A stretch of 64,000 nucleotides of DNA, taken from contig CAXXSI010000019.1 in the NCBI GenBank assembly GCA_963669285.2, positions 62,001 through 126,000 of the forward strand, read 5' to 3'. Below, in pieces: positions 45,072 to 53,659 of the stretch (the stretch's first letter is position 1; the number at the start of each line of letters is the position of its first letter). Position numbers and translations under genes: made by a program. Source of the DNA: JAWKWH01 sp963669285. Its GTDB lineage: Bacteria > Pseudomonadota > Alphaproteobacteria > Rhizobiales > Rhizobiaceae. The notes below the pieces were generated by a model, which saw only the letters and a list, made by a program, of their open reading frames with translations, was not told the origin of the DNA and did not search any database.

Positions 45072-45677
45072 ATGGACAAATTCACAAAACTCACCGGGGT
45101 CGCAGCACCTCTGCCGATCGTCAATGTCGATACCGACATGATCATCCCCAAGGATTATCTGAAAACCATCAAGCGCACCGGTCTCGGGTCAGGACTGTTT
45201 GCCGAGATGCGGTTCAACGAGGACGGAACGGAAAACGAGGAATTTGTTCTCAACAAACCGGCATACCGCAACGCACAGATTTTGGTCGCCGGCGACAATT
45301 TCGGCTGCGGTTCTTCACGCGAGCATGCGCCGTGGGCCTTGCTCGATTTCGGTATCCGCTGTGTGATTTCGACGAGCTTTGCCGACATTTTCTACAATAA
45401 CTGTTTCAAGAACGGCATTTTACCAATCCAGGTCAGTCCTGAAGATCTGGACAAGCTGATGGACGATGCCGAACGCGGAGCCAATGCCACAATCACCGTC
45501 GATCTGGAGGAGATGGCGATTCGCGGGCCCGACGGCGGCGTCATCAACTTCGATCTCGATGAATTCAAGCGCCATTGTCTGCTGAATGGTATCGACGACA
45601 TCGGGCTTACGATGGAAAAATCAGCTTCAATCGACGCCTACGAGAAAAAGGCTGCTACTGCCCGACCCTGGGCCTAG
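45072..45677 (+). CDS. leuD: 3-isopropylmalate dehydratase small subunit LeuD
   Basis: LeuD forms the swivel subunit with LeuC, interconverting 2- and 3-isopropylmalate in leucine synthesis. MDKFTKLTGVAAPLPIVNVD opens it, and the phosphate-binding GDNFGCGSSREHAPWAL is near residue 73. Length is 201 residues, typical. leuC is not in the window. leuB lies 1.8 kb downstream. Confidence 0.95.
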   Translation: MDKFTKLTGVAAPLPIVNVDTDMIIPKDYLKTIKRTGLGSGLFAEMRFNEDGTENEEFVLNKPAYRNAQILVAGDNFGCGSSREHAPWALLDFGIRCVISTSFADIFYNNCFKNGILPIQVSPEDLDKLMDDAERGANATITVDLEEMAIRGPDGGVINFDLDEFKRHCLLNGIDDIGLTMEKSASIDAYEKKAATARPWA

Positions 45678-45682
45678 AACAG

Positions 45683-45919
45683 GTGACACCGTTTCTACCG
45701 AAACGCTTTGAGCACATCGCATTCGGCCTGCTGCTGTCGGGCATGATGTCGTTCATGGTTTCGGGCCTTGCCACATTTCTGGCCGCCGGTATGGGCACCG
45801 GCTTTGTTGCCTTGTGGCTCAAGGCATGGCTATCATCCTGGATAATTGCATTTCCTGTTGTCCTGGTCGTTGCACCCTTTGTGCGGCGCATTGTGCACCG
45901 GATCATTGTCGAGGATTGA
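45683..45919 (+). CDS. DUF2798 family membrane protein
   Basis: About 78 residues with two hydrophobic segments. RFEHIAFGLLLSGMMSFMVSG matches the start of DUF2798 (shown here in part as RFEHIAFGLLLSGMMS), and a second segment WLSSWIIAFPVVLVVAPF follows. A GTG at 45683, six bases after the leuD stop, is the best start found. Function unknown. Confidence 0.7.
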   Translation: MTPFLPKRFEHIAFGLLLSGMMSFMVSGLATFLAAGMGTGFVALWLKAWLSSWIIAFPVVLVVAPFVRRIVHRIIVED

Positions 45920-45923
45920 TGAG

Positions 45924-46352
45924 TTGACGCGTAAACTGTTTTCCACCGGATCGCCCTTTGAAAAGACCGCCGGATACTCACGGGCGGTGGTCGATGGAGA
46001 CTGGTGTTTTGTTGCGGGAACCACCGGCTATGACTACGACAAGATGGAAATGCCGGAAGATGTGGCCGACCAGACAAGGAACTGCCTGGAAACGGTCGCC
46101 AAGGCGCTTGAGAAGGCGGGCTTCTCGTTGGCGGATGTCGTGCGGGCGCGGTACATCATCACCGATGCGGCCTATGCCGACATCGTCTTTCCGATCCTTG
46201 GCGAGTATTTTGGCAATATCCGCCCTGCCGCGACGATGATGGTCGCCGGGCTGATCAAACCGGAGATGAAAGTCGAAATCGAAATCACCGCCAGAAAGAC
46301 ACCAAGCTGGACCGGCGCTGAATTCTTCGAACTAGCCGGCGACGTCGACTGA
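45924..46352 (+). CDS. RidA/YjgF family protein
   Basis: This 142-residue protein has the RidA fold features: FSTGSPFEKTAGYSRAV, FVAGTTGYDYD, TRNCLETVAKALEKAG and IRPAATMMVAGL near the C-terminus. Family members hydrolyse reactive enamine/imine intermediates, though this subgroup's substrate is not established. The only sensible start is a TTG at 45924, with GAGG nine bases upstream. Confidence 0.82.
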   Translation: MTRKLFSTGSPFEKTAGYSRAVVDGDWCFVAGTTGYDYDKMEMPEDVADQTRNCLETVAKALEKAGFSLADVVRARYIITDAAYADIVFPILGEYFGNIRPAATMMVAGLIKPEMKVEIEITARKTPSWTGAEFFELAGDVD

Positions 46353-47345
46353 CTTTTCGGTAAGTCGGATCGGCTTCCCATCCCGCAGAAGGTCGACAAC
46401 GACACGATAGCACCCGGGAACCGGATTGCCGTGGCGGCCGGCATAGAGCGACATCTCCGGACGGGCTTTGTTTGCCGGCAAAGTTGTTCGCGACGCCATG
46501 ACACCGCCTGCCGGACCATAGAGCGTTAATCGCACACGATCGCCGCGATGAAGGTTGATCACCCAGCTCCAGGCGATGATCGCCTCGGAGTTCGAAGTGA
46601 CCGCGGGCGGTGGGCCGTCTTTGGTCAGTGACATTCGATCCTTGGCCGAACCAGACAGCCCCGATCCAATCAGCGCAGTCCCTCCGATCTCGGGATAGCC
46701 CGCCCGAATATCGGCGAACATTGGTCTGATCCCGTCAGCACGGTTCGCGCATCCATCACCTGCAACCAGACCGGACCACGGATCAATCACCTGCCCGTCT
46801 TTCAGTACTGCGACATGGACATTGGGATAGCGGGAGAAACCGGATGCGCCGATCTCACCGATCTTCTCTCCTTTGCGGACGGTATCACCCGGTTTGGCGC
46901 GCAGACTGAACTGTCGCAGGTGACAATAGTGCACGGTAACGCCGAAGCCATGATCAATCGCAAGACCATTTCCGCACTCCCTGCCAGCTATTACCTGCAA
47001 ATCCTGCCGATTGCTGACAATGCGGTCGGCCATGCCGTCGCGCGCTTCGATGACAATCCCATCAGCGATTGCCAATACTGCGATGCCATGCCGGGCATCA
47101 GCCAATGAGGGAACGCGTATGTCGGTGCCCGGATAGCCGTTGTGCGTGGCCGAACCGCAGAAGGGATCAATGGCTTCATGGCCGGGATCCATATCCGGCA
47201 TCGCCTGGATGTAGCAATCGACACCCGGCGTACAATCTGCCGGAAATGCGAAATCCTCTAAATCTGCCGACTGCGCCATAACTTCAAGGCACGCCAGAGC
47301 GACAACTGTCGCCAGTGTGTGGTACAGATATTTGCTTCCGCCCAT
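46332..47345 (-). CDS. Secreted M23 family peptidase (LytM-like)
   Basis: Length is 337 residues, with an N-terminal signal peptide (HTLATVVALACLEVMAQSA). The M23 metal site is HNGYPGTDI (HxxxxxxD) near residue 68 and VTVHYCHLRQF (HxH) near 138. The C-terminal 100 residues form an unrelated beta-rich extension. Likely cleaves cell-wall peptides or other periplasmic peptides. Its 3' end overlaps the RidA-like gene's 3' end by 21 bases. Confidence 0.87.
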   Translation of the reverse strand: MGGSKYLYHTLATVVALACLEVMAQSADLEDFAFPADCTPGVDCYIQAMPDMDPGHEAIDPFCGSATHNGYPGTDIRVPSLADARHGIAVLAIADGIVIEARDGMADRIVSNRQDLQVIAGRECGNGLAIDHGFGVTVHYCHLRQFSLRAKPGDTVRKGEKIGEIGASGFSRYPNVHVAVLKDGQVIDPWSGLVAGDGCANRADGIRPMFADIRAGYPEIGGTALIGSGLSGSAKDRMSLTKDGPPPAVTSNSEAIIAWSWVINLHRGDRVRLTLYGPAGGVMASRTTLPANKARPEMSLYAGRHGNPVPGCYRVVVDLLRDGKPIRLTEKSVDVAG

Positions 47346-47470
47346 GGGCGGCCATGTCCTTTCTCCTCGTATCAGGATTCACAGCAGCGCTGAAAGCTGT
47401 CCCATTCCGGTTGCCACCCGCCGCGGACCGGTCTACAGGCATTCGCACAATTCCAAGGAAAGGGCATTTA

Positions 47471-48583
47471 ATGGCAACGCGCAAGCTTCTTCTTCTCCCC
47501 GGCGATGGAATCGGACCGGAAGCGATGGGCGAGGTTCGCAAGATCATCGACATGATGAACACTGAAATGGCGACCGGATTCGAGCTTGATGAAGGGCTGG
47601 TCGGCGGTTCGGCCTATGATGCGCATGGCGAATCGATCTCCGATGAAGACATGGACAAGGCACTTGCGGCTGATGCCGTTCTATTCGGCGCCGTCGGCGG
47701 CCCGAAGTGGGATTCTGTAGCTTATGAGGTCCGGCCCGAAGCAGGTCTGCTCAGATTGCGCAAGGACATGGCACTGTTTGCCAATTTGCGCCCGGCAATC
47801 TGTTATCCGGCGCTTGCCGCATCCTCGTCGCTGAAGCAGGAGGTCGTCGAGGGCCTCGACATCCTGATCGTGCGTGAACTGACCGGTGGTGTGTATTTCG
47901 GTGAGCCCAAGGAGATAATCGATCTCGGCAACGGACAAAAGCGAGGCATCGACACCCAGGTCTATGACACGTTTGAAATCGAGCGCATTTCGGGTGTTGC
48001 CTTCGAACTGGCGCGGACGCGAAGCAACCATGTCACCTCGATGGAAAAACGCAATGTGATGAAATCAGGCGTGCTGTGGAACGAGGTTGTCACCAACACG
48101 CATACAGCACGGTATTCCGATGTCAAACTCGATCACATGCTGGCCGACGCTGGCGGCATGCAACTGGTGCGCTGGCCAAAGCAGTTCGACGTGATCGTCA
48201 CCGACAATCTGTTCGGCGACATGCTGTCGGATGTTGCCGCCATGTTGACCGGATCGCTCGGCATGTTGCCATCCGCTTCGCTCGGCGCGCCCGATGCGGT
48301 GATCGGTTCTCGCAAGGCACTCTATGAGCCGGTTCACGGCTCGGCACCCGACATTGCCGGTCAGGGCATTGCCAATCCAATCGCCATGATCGCGTCGTTT
48401 GCGATGTGCTTGCGTTACTCCTTCAACATGGTTGCCGAAGCCGACAGGTTGGAGGCCGCCATCGCCGCAGTCCTCGATGACGGGCTACGTACCAGCGATA
48501 TCATGTCGGAGGGCATGCGCGAGGTCGGCACCACCGAAATGGGCAATGCCGTGCTTGAGAAGTTTCGCTCGCTTTCGGGTTGA
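47471..48583 (+). CDS. leuB: 3-isopropylmalate dehydrogenase LeuB
   Basis: LeuB oxidatively decarboxylates 3-isopropylmalate using NAD. LLLPGDGIGPEAMGEVRK is near residue 6, ELTGGVYFGEPKEI is near 138, and the C-terminal NAD-binding region has EPVHGSAPDIAGQGIANPIA. Length is 370 residues. It is divergent from the M23 peptidase gene. Confidence 0.96.
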   Translation: MATRKLLLLPGDGIGPEAMGEVRKIIDMMNTEMATGFELDEGLVGGSAYDAHGESISDEDMDKALAADAVLFGAVGGPKWDSVAYEVRPEAGLLRLRKDMALFANLRPAICYPALAASSSLKQEVVEGLDILIVRELTGGVYFGEPKEIIDLGNGQKRGIDTQVYDTFEIERISGVAFELARTRSNHVTSMEKRNVMKSGVLWNEVVTNTHTARYSDVKLDHMLADAGGMQLVRWPKQFDVIVTDNLFGDMLSDVAAMLTGSLGMLPSASLGAPDAVIGSRKALYEPVHGSAPDIAGQGIANPIAMIASFAMCLRYSFNMVAEADRLEAAIAAVLDDGLRTSDIMSEGMREVGTTEMGNAVLEKFRSLSG

Positions 48584-48614
48584 CTGCGCGCGAAATTGGT
48601 GACGCGATATCGAC

Positions 48615-49763
48615 ATGAAACGCGGCATCTCGATCAGCAATGCGCAGGCGCGCGCCATTTGGCTTCGCGCCCAGCGGCTTGACCAAACCGAGCCGTTCGG
48701 CGGTGGGCCGGATGCGGTCCGGCGTGCGGTCGAGCATCTGGGATATGTGCAGATCGATACGATCAACGTGGTTGAGCGTTGTCACCATCACATTCTGTTC
48801 AATCGCATTCCAACCTATCGGCGCGGCGACCTTCATTGTGCGCAGACCAGAGACAAGGCGGTCTTCGAGTACTGGACACACGCGCTATCGTACATCCCGA
48901 CCCGCGACCTTCGCTTTTACCTGCCGGCCATGAAGGCCCACCGGGACAATCCGTCCAAATGGTATTCCACGGTCAAGCCGTCCCAATTGCGCCGGGTGGT
49001 CGCGGAGGTGCGTAAACGCGGACCGCTTTCGATCAGAGACATCGAAGACAAGAGGCTTGTCGAGAAAGAGCATGAATGGGGAAGCCGGAAACCATCGAAA
49101 AGGGCGTTGCAACTGGCTTTTTTTAACGGTCGTCTGACCGTTGCGGAACGGATCGGCATGTTGAAGACCTACGAATTGACAGAGCGCCATTTCGGATGGG
49201 ATGCCCGGCCGCGCCCTGCAACCGACAACCAGGTCGTCGCCTATCTTTTGGACCGGGCGTTACGATCGCAGGGTTTCGTTAGTCTCGACTCGATCTGTCA
49301 CCTCAATGCGCCGTCGAAGGTAGCCGTTGCGACGCTGATCGACAGGCGTGTGCGGGCCCGCAAATTGTTGCCGCTAACGATCGATGGAGACAGCACCCAA
49401 TATTGGGCGGCGCATGAAACAATTGACGACAATGCGGATAGGCAACCGGACATGGTGCACATTCTGTCGCCGTTTGATCCGTTGATCATCCAGCGAAAGC
49501 GCACAGCCGCGGTGTTCGGGTACGATCACGTATTCGAGGCCTATGTGCCGGAAGCAAAGCGGCGCTTTGGCTACTTCGCTCTCCCGGTATTGATTGGCGA
49601 CGAGATTGTTGCGGCGCTTGATTTGAAAGCGGACCGGCAGAACAGTGCGCTGGAAATCAGGAAATGGAATTGGGTTGGAGACGCCTGGTCGACAGAATCC
49701 CGGCAACGCATTGAAGAGACACTGCACAGCTTCGAACGATTTCAACTTGCATCGCCGGAATAA
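48615..49763 (+). CDS. YcaQ/AlkX-family DNA glycosylase-like winged-helix protein
   Basis: Length is 382 residues. The HTH_42-type family signature is VQIDTINVVERCHHHILFNR, containing the QxD motif (QID) used for catalysis in interstrand-crosslink glycosylases. ISPFDPLIIQRKR-like and EAYVPEAKRRFGYFALPVL blocks follow, typical of YcaQ. Likely a DNA repair enzyme, but substrate is inferred from family only. It follows leuB after 31 bases. Confidence 0.85.
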   Translation: MKRGISISNAQARAIWLRAQRLDQTEPFGGGPDAVRRAVEHLGYVQIDTINVVERCHHHILFNRIPTYRRGDLHCAQTRDKAVFEYWTHALSYIPTRDLRFYLPAMKAHRDNPSKWYSTVKPSQLRRVVAEVRKRGPLSIRDIEDKRLVEKEHEWGSRKPSKRALQLAFFNGRLTVAERIGMLKTYELTERHFGWDARPRPATDNQVVAYLLDRALRSQGFVSLDSICHLNAPSKVAVATLIDRRVRARKLLPLTIDGDSTQYWAAHETIDDNADRQPDMVHILSPFDPLIIQRKRTAAVFGYDHVFEAYVPEAKRRFGYFALPVLIGDEIVAALDLKADRQNSALEIRKWNWVGDAWSTESRQRIEETLHSFERFQLASPE

Positions 49764-49778
49764 GGCGTATTGCTGCAA

Positions 49779-50618
49779 TCAGCTTTCCGTCGTCATCGGA
49801 TTGGCAGGATCGGCGGCCCATTCCTGCAGCGATGCGGTATAGACAGCAACATCGGTAAATCCGAGCCGCGTCATGACAAAGGCATTTGACGAAGCGAGGA
49901 TGCCGCCACCGCAATAGGTGATCTGCCTGGCATGACGGTCACCGGGATACATGGCTTCCAGTTTATCTCGCGGCAGATATCGGCCATCTTCATCCAGCAT
50001 GTCGATTCCGCAAATATTGACCGCCGACGGGATGTGCCCGGGCCGATCGTATATCTCCATTTCGCCGCGATAACTGGCTGCCGGCAACGTGTCGATCAAT
50101 TTGACGTCCGGATCGGCAATCGCCGCGGTCACTTCCTCGCGGTTTGCCATCAAGCGGGCGCGGGGATTGCAGGTGAGTTGGCGGTTTGGGTGTCTTGCGG
50201 GTTCGGTGGTAAGCGTCCGTCCTTCTGCTTTCCAAAGCTTCAAGCCGCCGTCGAGAATGGCCGCGCGGTCAAAACCGACCCAGCACAGCATCCACCAGAC
50301 ACGTGCAGCCCAGGCGGACATGGAACTGTCGTAAAGAACAACGCGTGTGTCATCGCCAACACCAAGTGCGGCCATTGCGGCGCAAAATGCCTCCGGCTCA
50401 GGGACGGCGAATTCGATATCGCTATCGCGATCACACAGGTCGCCCTTCAGGTCAGCAAATCCGGCTGTTGGAATATGCTCGCGGTCGTAATCCGCGCGGC
50501 CGCTGATATTGCGCATTCCGGTTTCGGTTTGCTCGGTGCGCACGAAACAGTCGAGAACCACCAGGTCTTCATCACCCAGGTGATCTTCCAGCCATTGTGT
50601 AGATACCAGTGTGTCCAT
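49779..50618 (-). CDS. Rhodanese-type sulfurtransferase (3-mercaptopyruvate/thiosulfate sulfurtransferase-like)
   Basis: Length is 279 residues with two rhodanese-like domains. LVVLDCFVRTEQTE and WWMLCWVGFDRAAILDGGLKLW mark the N-terminal domain; the catalytic loop ITYCGGGILAS is near residue 228. It converges with the YcaQ-like gene. Persulfide transfer from thiosulfate or mercaptopyruvate is inferred from family. Confidence 0.88.
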   Translation of the reverse strand: MDTLVSTQWLEDHLGDEDLVVLDCFVRTEQTETGMRNISGRADYDREHIPTAGFADLKGDLCDRDSDIEFAVPEPEAFCAAMAALGVGDDTRVVLYDSSMSAWAARVWWMLCWVGFDRAAILDGGLKLWKAEGRTLTTEPARHPNRQLTCNPRARLMANREEVTAAIADPDVKLIDTLPAASYRGEMEIYDRPGHIPSAVNICGIDMLDEDGRYLPRDKLEAMYPGDRHARQITYCGGGILASSNAFVMTRLGFTDVAVYTASLQEWAADPANPMTTES

Positions 50619-50695
50619 GGACGATCATCCTCCATTTCGGTGGGCATGAAATTCGCAATAACATACCGGTTCCGCTCCAGCTACAAGACCGCCGT

Positions 50696-51364
50696 TCACA
50701 CGACGCCTGCCGGCACCGGGCCCCATTTGTTTTCGTGTTTCTGTGAGGGGATCAGCGCGAAGACAAACAATATCAATCCGCCAACATACGGCACCAGCAC
50801 AAGCAGATAGAACCAGCCCGACAATCCGATGTCGTGCTGGCGGCGCACCATGATCGATATCGACGGGAGGATAACCGCCAGCCAGGCCAATCCGCCAAGG
50901 ACCATGGTGACATAGGGTTCTTCGTAATCCATGTTGCCAATGGCGAAATCGATGCTAACTCCGATACCGATTATCACCGCGATTCCAAGGTAAACAAACA
51001 GAACGAATCCCCAGAATTCCTTGCGGCGTGCCCGGGCCCGGAAGTTGACATAGTCTGCGGTAATCGCCCGCTTGAAATAAGCAAACAGACCGAGCGCTTC
51101 GCCCGGATCATGCGTAATCGGCATGGCCGCTGGCGCCGTGGATTGCCCCGTCCCCGTTGAGGCAACTGCTGCCGTTTTGGCGGTCTCGACGATGAATATC
51201 TCATGGGCGAGATCGCCGTCGGGCCGGAAATCGACGCGCGAACCTTTCCACAATTGTTGCAACTGCTGAAGATCGGCTCGCGCGAACGCATAGCGATTTC
51301 CATCGTCGCCGCTAATGAATCCCTGTCCGATTTTGTCGTCATAGTGGAGCACTTCACCGCGCAT
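50696..51364 (-). CDS. CSD-like plus DUF805 membrane protein
   Basis: Length is 222 residues. The first about 60 residues (GEVLHYDDKIGQGFISGDDG) resemble a cold-shock-like OB-fold; the rest is a DUF805 region with about three transmembrane segments and the motif FRGRARRKEFW as FRARARRKEFWGF. The ATG at 51364 has GAGGGAA upstream. Such fusions occur in alphaproteobacteria; function unknown. Confidence 0.8.
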   Translation of the reverse strand: MRGEVLHYDDKIGQGFISGDDGNRYAFARADLQQLQQLWKGSRVDFRPDGDLAHEIFIVETAKTAAVASTGTGQSTAPAAMPITHDPGEALGLFAYFKRAITADYVNFRARARRKEFWGFVLFVYLGIAVIIGIGVSIDFAIGNMDYEEPYVTMVLGGLAWLAVILPSISIMVRRQHDIGLSGWFYLLVLVPYVGGLILFVFALIPSQKHENKWGPVPAGVV

Positions 51365-51444
51365 TTTGTAGTTCCCTCGTGCATTCCGGCGATTATGCGC
51401 CGATGATTCGCCATTATCGGGCTGTTTCACGCCGGGTAAAGCGT

Positions 51445-53289
51445 TTACCAGGAATCGATGTAGCTTCTCCCGCCCAAACGCTTCTCGGTTTCTGCCACGT
51501 TCAGTCCGGTGACGAGCCAGTTGCGGGTGTCTGCGGGATCAATTACGGCGTCGAATTCGACCTTGCGTGCCGCATTGACCGCCCTGCCCCTTTCATAGGC
51601 CTTGGCGACCAGACGGTCGAATAGCGCTTGGCGCTCATCGACATCGGCGATGGAGTTGAGCTGTTTTTTGGCTCCAAGCTTGACGGCTCCCTCCAGACCC
51701 ATCGCACCGACCTCGCCGCTGGGCCATGCGACCGTGAAGGCGGACCGGTGAAAGCTGCCGCCCGCCATGGCCTGCGCACCGAGGCCATAGCCCTTGCGCA
51801 AGATAATCGTGAACAGCGGAACCGAGAGGTTGGCGCCGGCGAGAAACATGCGGCCTATGTGACGCACCTGCGCCTGGCGCTCGACATCCGGCCCGACCAT
51901 GAAACCCGGCGTGTCGCAGAGCGAAATCACAGGCAGACCATGCGCGTCGCAGAGTTGGAGGAAGCGGGCTGCCTTGTCAGCGGCGTCCGGATCGATCGCA
52001 CCGCCCAGATGCAGTGGGTTGTTCGCCATCAATCCGCATGGCCGCCCTTCGATGCGTACCAGTGCCGTGATCATTCCGGCTGCAAACCCGCCGCGCAATT
52101 CCAGAACACTGTCCTGATCGCTAATGGCGTTGATGGCGGCCCGCATATCGTAGGCCAGTTGCCTGTCTTCAGGAACGATGTTTCGCGAAACCTGCAAATC
52201 CGGTGCAATCCAGTCCGGCAAGGTTCCCTGGAAATATCCCAGATATCGTTTTGCGACTTCCACGGCCTCCGCCTCGTTTTCGACCAGCACGTCAATGACG
52301 CCGTTGGCCAATTGGACATCCGCGGGACCAATTTCTTCTGGCGCGAAGCTGCCGAGGCCACCACCTTCGATCATTGCCGGGCCACCCATACCGATGTTGG
52401 AGTTTCTTGTGGCGATCACCACGTCAGCGGTGGCGGGAAATGCTGCATTGCCGGCAAAACAGCGCCCGGCGACGATGGCAATAATCGGCACTTTTCCCGA
52501 AAGCTGAGCGAAGCGGTAAAAACTAGGCACATCCAAACCTGAGAATGCGATCTCACCAGCATCGATATCGTTCGGCCTGCCGCCACCGCCCTCGGCGAAA
52601 ATGATCACCGGAACCGGATTGCGGTGCACGACATCAAGCAGGCGGTCGATCTTCTTGTGGTGGAAAAACCCCTGCGTTCCAGCCATCACCATGTAGTCGA
52701 CCGCCAGCACGGCACATGATGTCCGATCCGCACCGAAATGGTTGGCGTTCACCGTGGCAATGCCGCTGATCAATCCGTCGGCCGGCGATTTGGCGGTCAA
52801 TTCTTCCTCGGAGTATTTCCTGCGTTGTGCGGCAAGCGCCAGACCGCCATATTCTGTAAAACTGCCTTCATCGACCAGATCAGCTATGTTTTCACGTGCG
52901 GTGCGCATGCCATTGGCGTGGCGTTTTTCGACAGCCTCAGCGCGCGCTTCGTCCAGCGTAAGCGCGTTTTGACGGTCGGCAAATTCGAGATCCGATCGGT
53001 TACTGGCAACTTCCTCGGATTTCTGCGGAACCGATCGGGCTGCATTTGTTACATCAGGCGCCAGCTCCAACAGCACCGTTCCGGCCTCAATCGTGTCGCC
53101 TTCGGCGACCTCCAGTGCAACGATCCGACCGGAATGGGGCGCGCAAATTTCCTGCCGCATCTTCATCAATTCGGTCGTTATCAGCAGATCGTTCCTTGAA
53201 ACCTGTTGATCAACGGCGGCGAAAACGCCGGTAACGAGGGCCGCCGCTTCGGCGCGAATGACCATGGCGCCTTCGGATTTTTGCTGCAT
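51445..53289 (-). CDS. Acyl-CoA carboxyltransferase with N-terminal biotinyl domain
   Basis: Length is 614 residues. The N-terminal ~75 residues form a biotinyl/lipoyl domain with the candidate biotin lysine K43 in ELMKM. A carboxyltransferase domain follows (EYGGLALAAQRR near residue 130, FAEGGGGRPNDID, SLCDTPGFMVGPD, YGLGAQAMAGGSF), as in propionyl/methylcrotonyl-CoA carboxylase beta subunits. A biotin carboxylase domain is absent and none is nearby, so it must work with one encoded elsewhere. Start is ATG at 53289 with AAAGGAA upstream; divergent from asd. Confidence 0.85.
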   Translation of the reverse strand: MQQKSEGAMVIRAEAAALVTGVFAAVDQQVSRNDLLITTELMKMRQEICAPHSGRIVALEVAEGDTIEAGTVLLELAPDVTNAARSVPQKSEEVASNRSDLEFADRQNALTLDEARAEAVEKRHANGMRTARENIADLVDEGSFTEYGGLALAAQRRKYSEEELTAKSPADGLISGIATVNANHFGADRTSCAVLAVDYMVMAGTQGFFHHKKIDRLLDVVHRNPVPVIIFAEGGGGRPNDIDAGEIAFSGLDVPSFYRFAQLSGKVPIIAIVAGRCFAGNAAFPATADVVIATRNSNIGMGGPAMIEGGGLGSFAPEEIGPADVQLANGVIDVLVENEAEAVEVAKRYLGYFQGTLPDWIAPDLQVSRNIVPEDRQLAYDMRAAINAISDQDSVLELRGGFAAGMITALVRIEGRPCGLMANNPLHLGGAIDPDAADKAARFLQLCDAHGLPVISLCDTPGFMVGPDVERQAQVRHIGRMFLAGANLSVPLFTIILRKGYGLGAQAMAGGSFHRSAFTVAWPSGEVGAMGLEGAVKLGAKKQLNSIADVDERQALFDRLVAKAYERGRAVNAARKVEFDAVIDPADTRNWLVTGLNVAETEKRLGGRSYIDSW

Positions 53290-53384
53290 CGGTGTTCCTT
53301 TGACGTGCGGCTGGCAACTGTATTGCGACTTCGGCGATGCCGGAACCAGCAAAACACGTTTTTCACTGATCCCTGCCATATCGA

Positions 53385-53413
53385 TTGACTCATGGTGAAA
53401 ACCGAAACATAAG
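53385..53413 (+). promoter_or_regulatory. Putative promoter for the asd leader
   Basis: TTGACT (53385-53390) and CATAAG (53408-53413) are spaced by exactly 17 bases. Transcription would start near 53420, just before the small Thr/Lys-rich open frame. Confidence 0.4.
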
Positions 53414-53435
53414 CAGCGGCGAAACGGAGAGACCG

Positions 53436-53552
53436 ATGCGCGTCGAAGGACAAGCCATTGTCGAGGAATATGTAGCCGGGCGAATCGCCGGGGCGAATTC
53501 CGCTGCCGTTTTCACCAAACGCACGGCCAAAACGACCACCAAAACGGTCTGA
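53436..53552 (+). CDS. Putative 38-residue Thr/Lys-rich leader peptide upstream of asd
   Basis: An ATG at 53436 with CGGAGAGACC upstream opens a 38-codon frame. Its last twelve residues are TKRTAKTTTKTV: six threonines and three lysines. The frame lies between a candidate promoter and two GC-rich hairpins, before asd, whose product makes the precursor of threonine, lysine and methionine. This is the pattern of an attenuator leader peptide. It matches no known family and could be chance. Confidence 0.4.
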   Translation: MRVEGQAIVEEYVAGRIAGANSAAVFTKRTAKTTTKTV

Positions 53553-53573
53553 CCCCTCTGGCCTGCCCGATTC

Positions 53574-53627
53574 TCCCCGGGGTGTTGCGCCGGGGGAAAC
53601 GGACCCGCGGCTTGGCCGCGCGGGTTT
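53574..53627 (+). terminator. Two adjacent GC-rich hairpins in the asd leader (attenuator candidate)
   Basis: Hairpin A: CCCCGG (53575-53580) pairs with CCGGGG (53590-53595). Hairpin B: ACCCGCG (53603-53609) pairs with CGCGGGT (53619-53625), followed by only TTT. They separate the small leader frame from asd; together they fit a terminator/antiterminator pair, though the T tract is short. Confidence 0.45.
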
Positions 53628-53659
53628 GATAAAAGGGGAGGCGAACAGGAACTAGCATA

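Noticed and set aside
51628..52542. 304-codon plus-strand open frame opposite the carboxyltransferase
   Set aside because: Antisense shadow without family resemblance.
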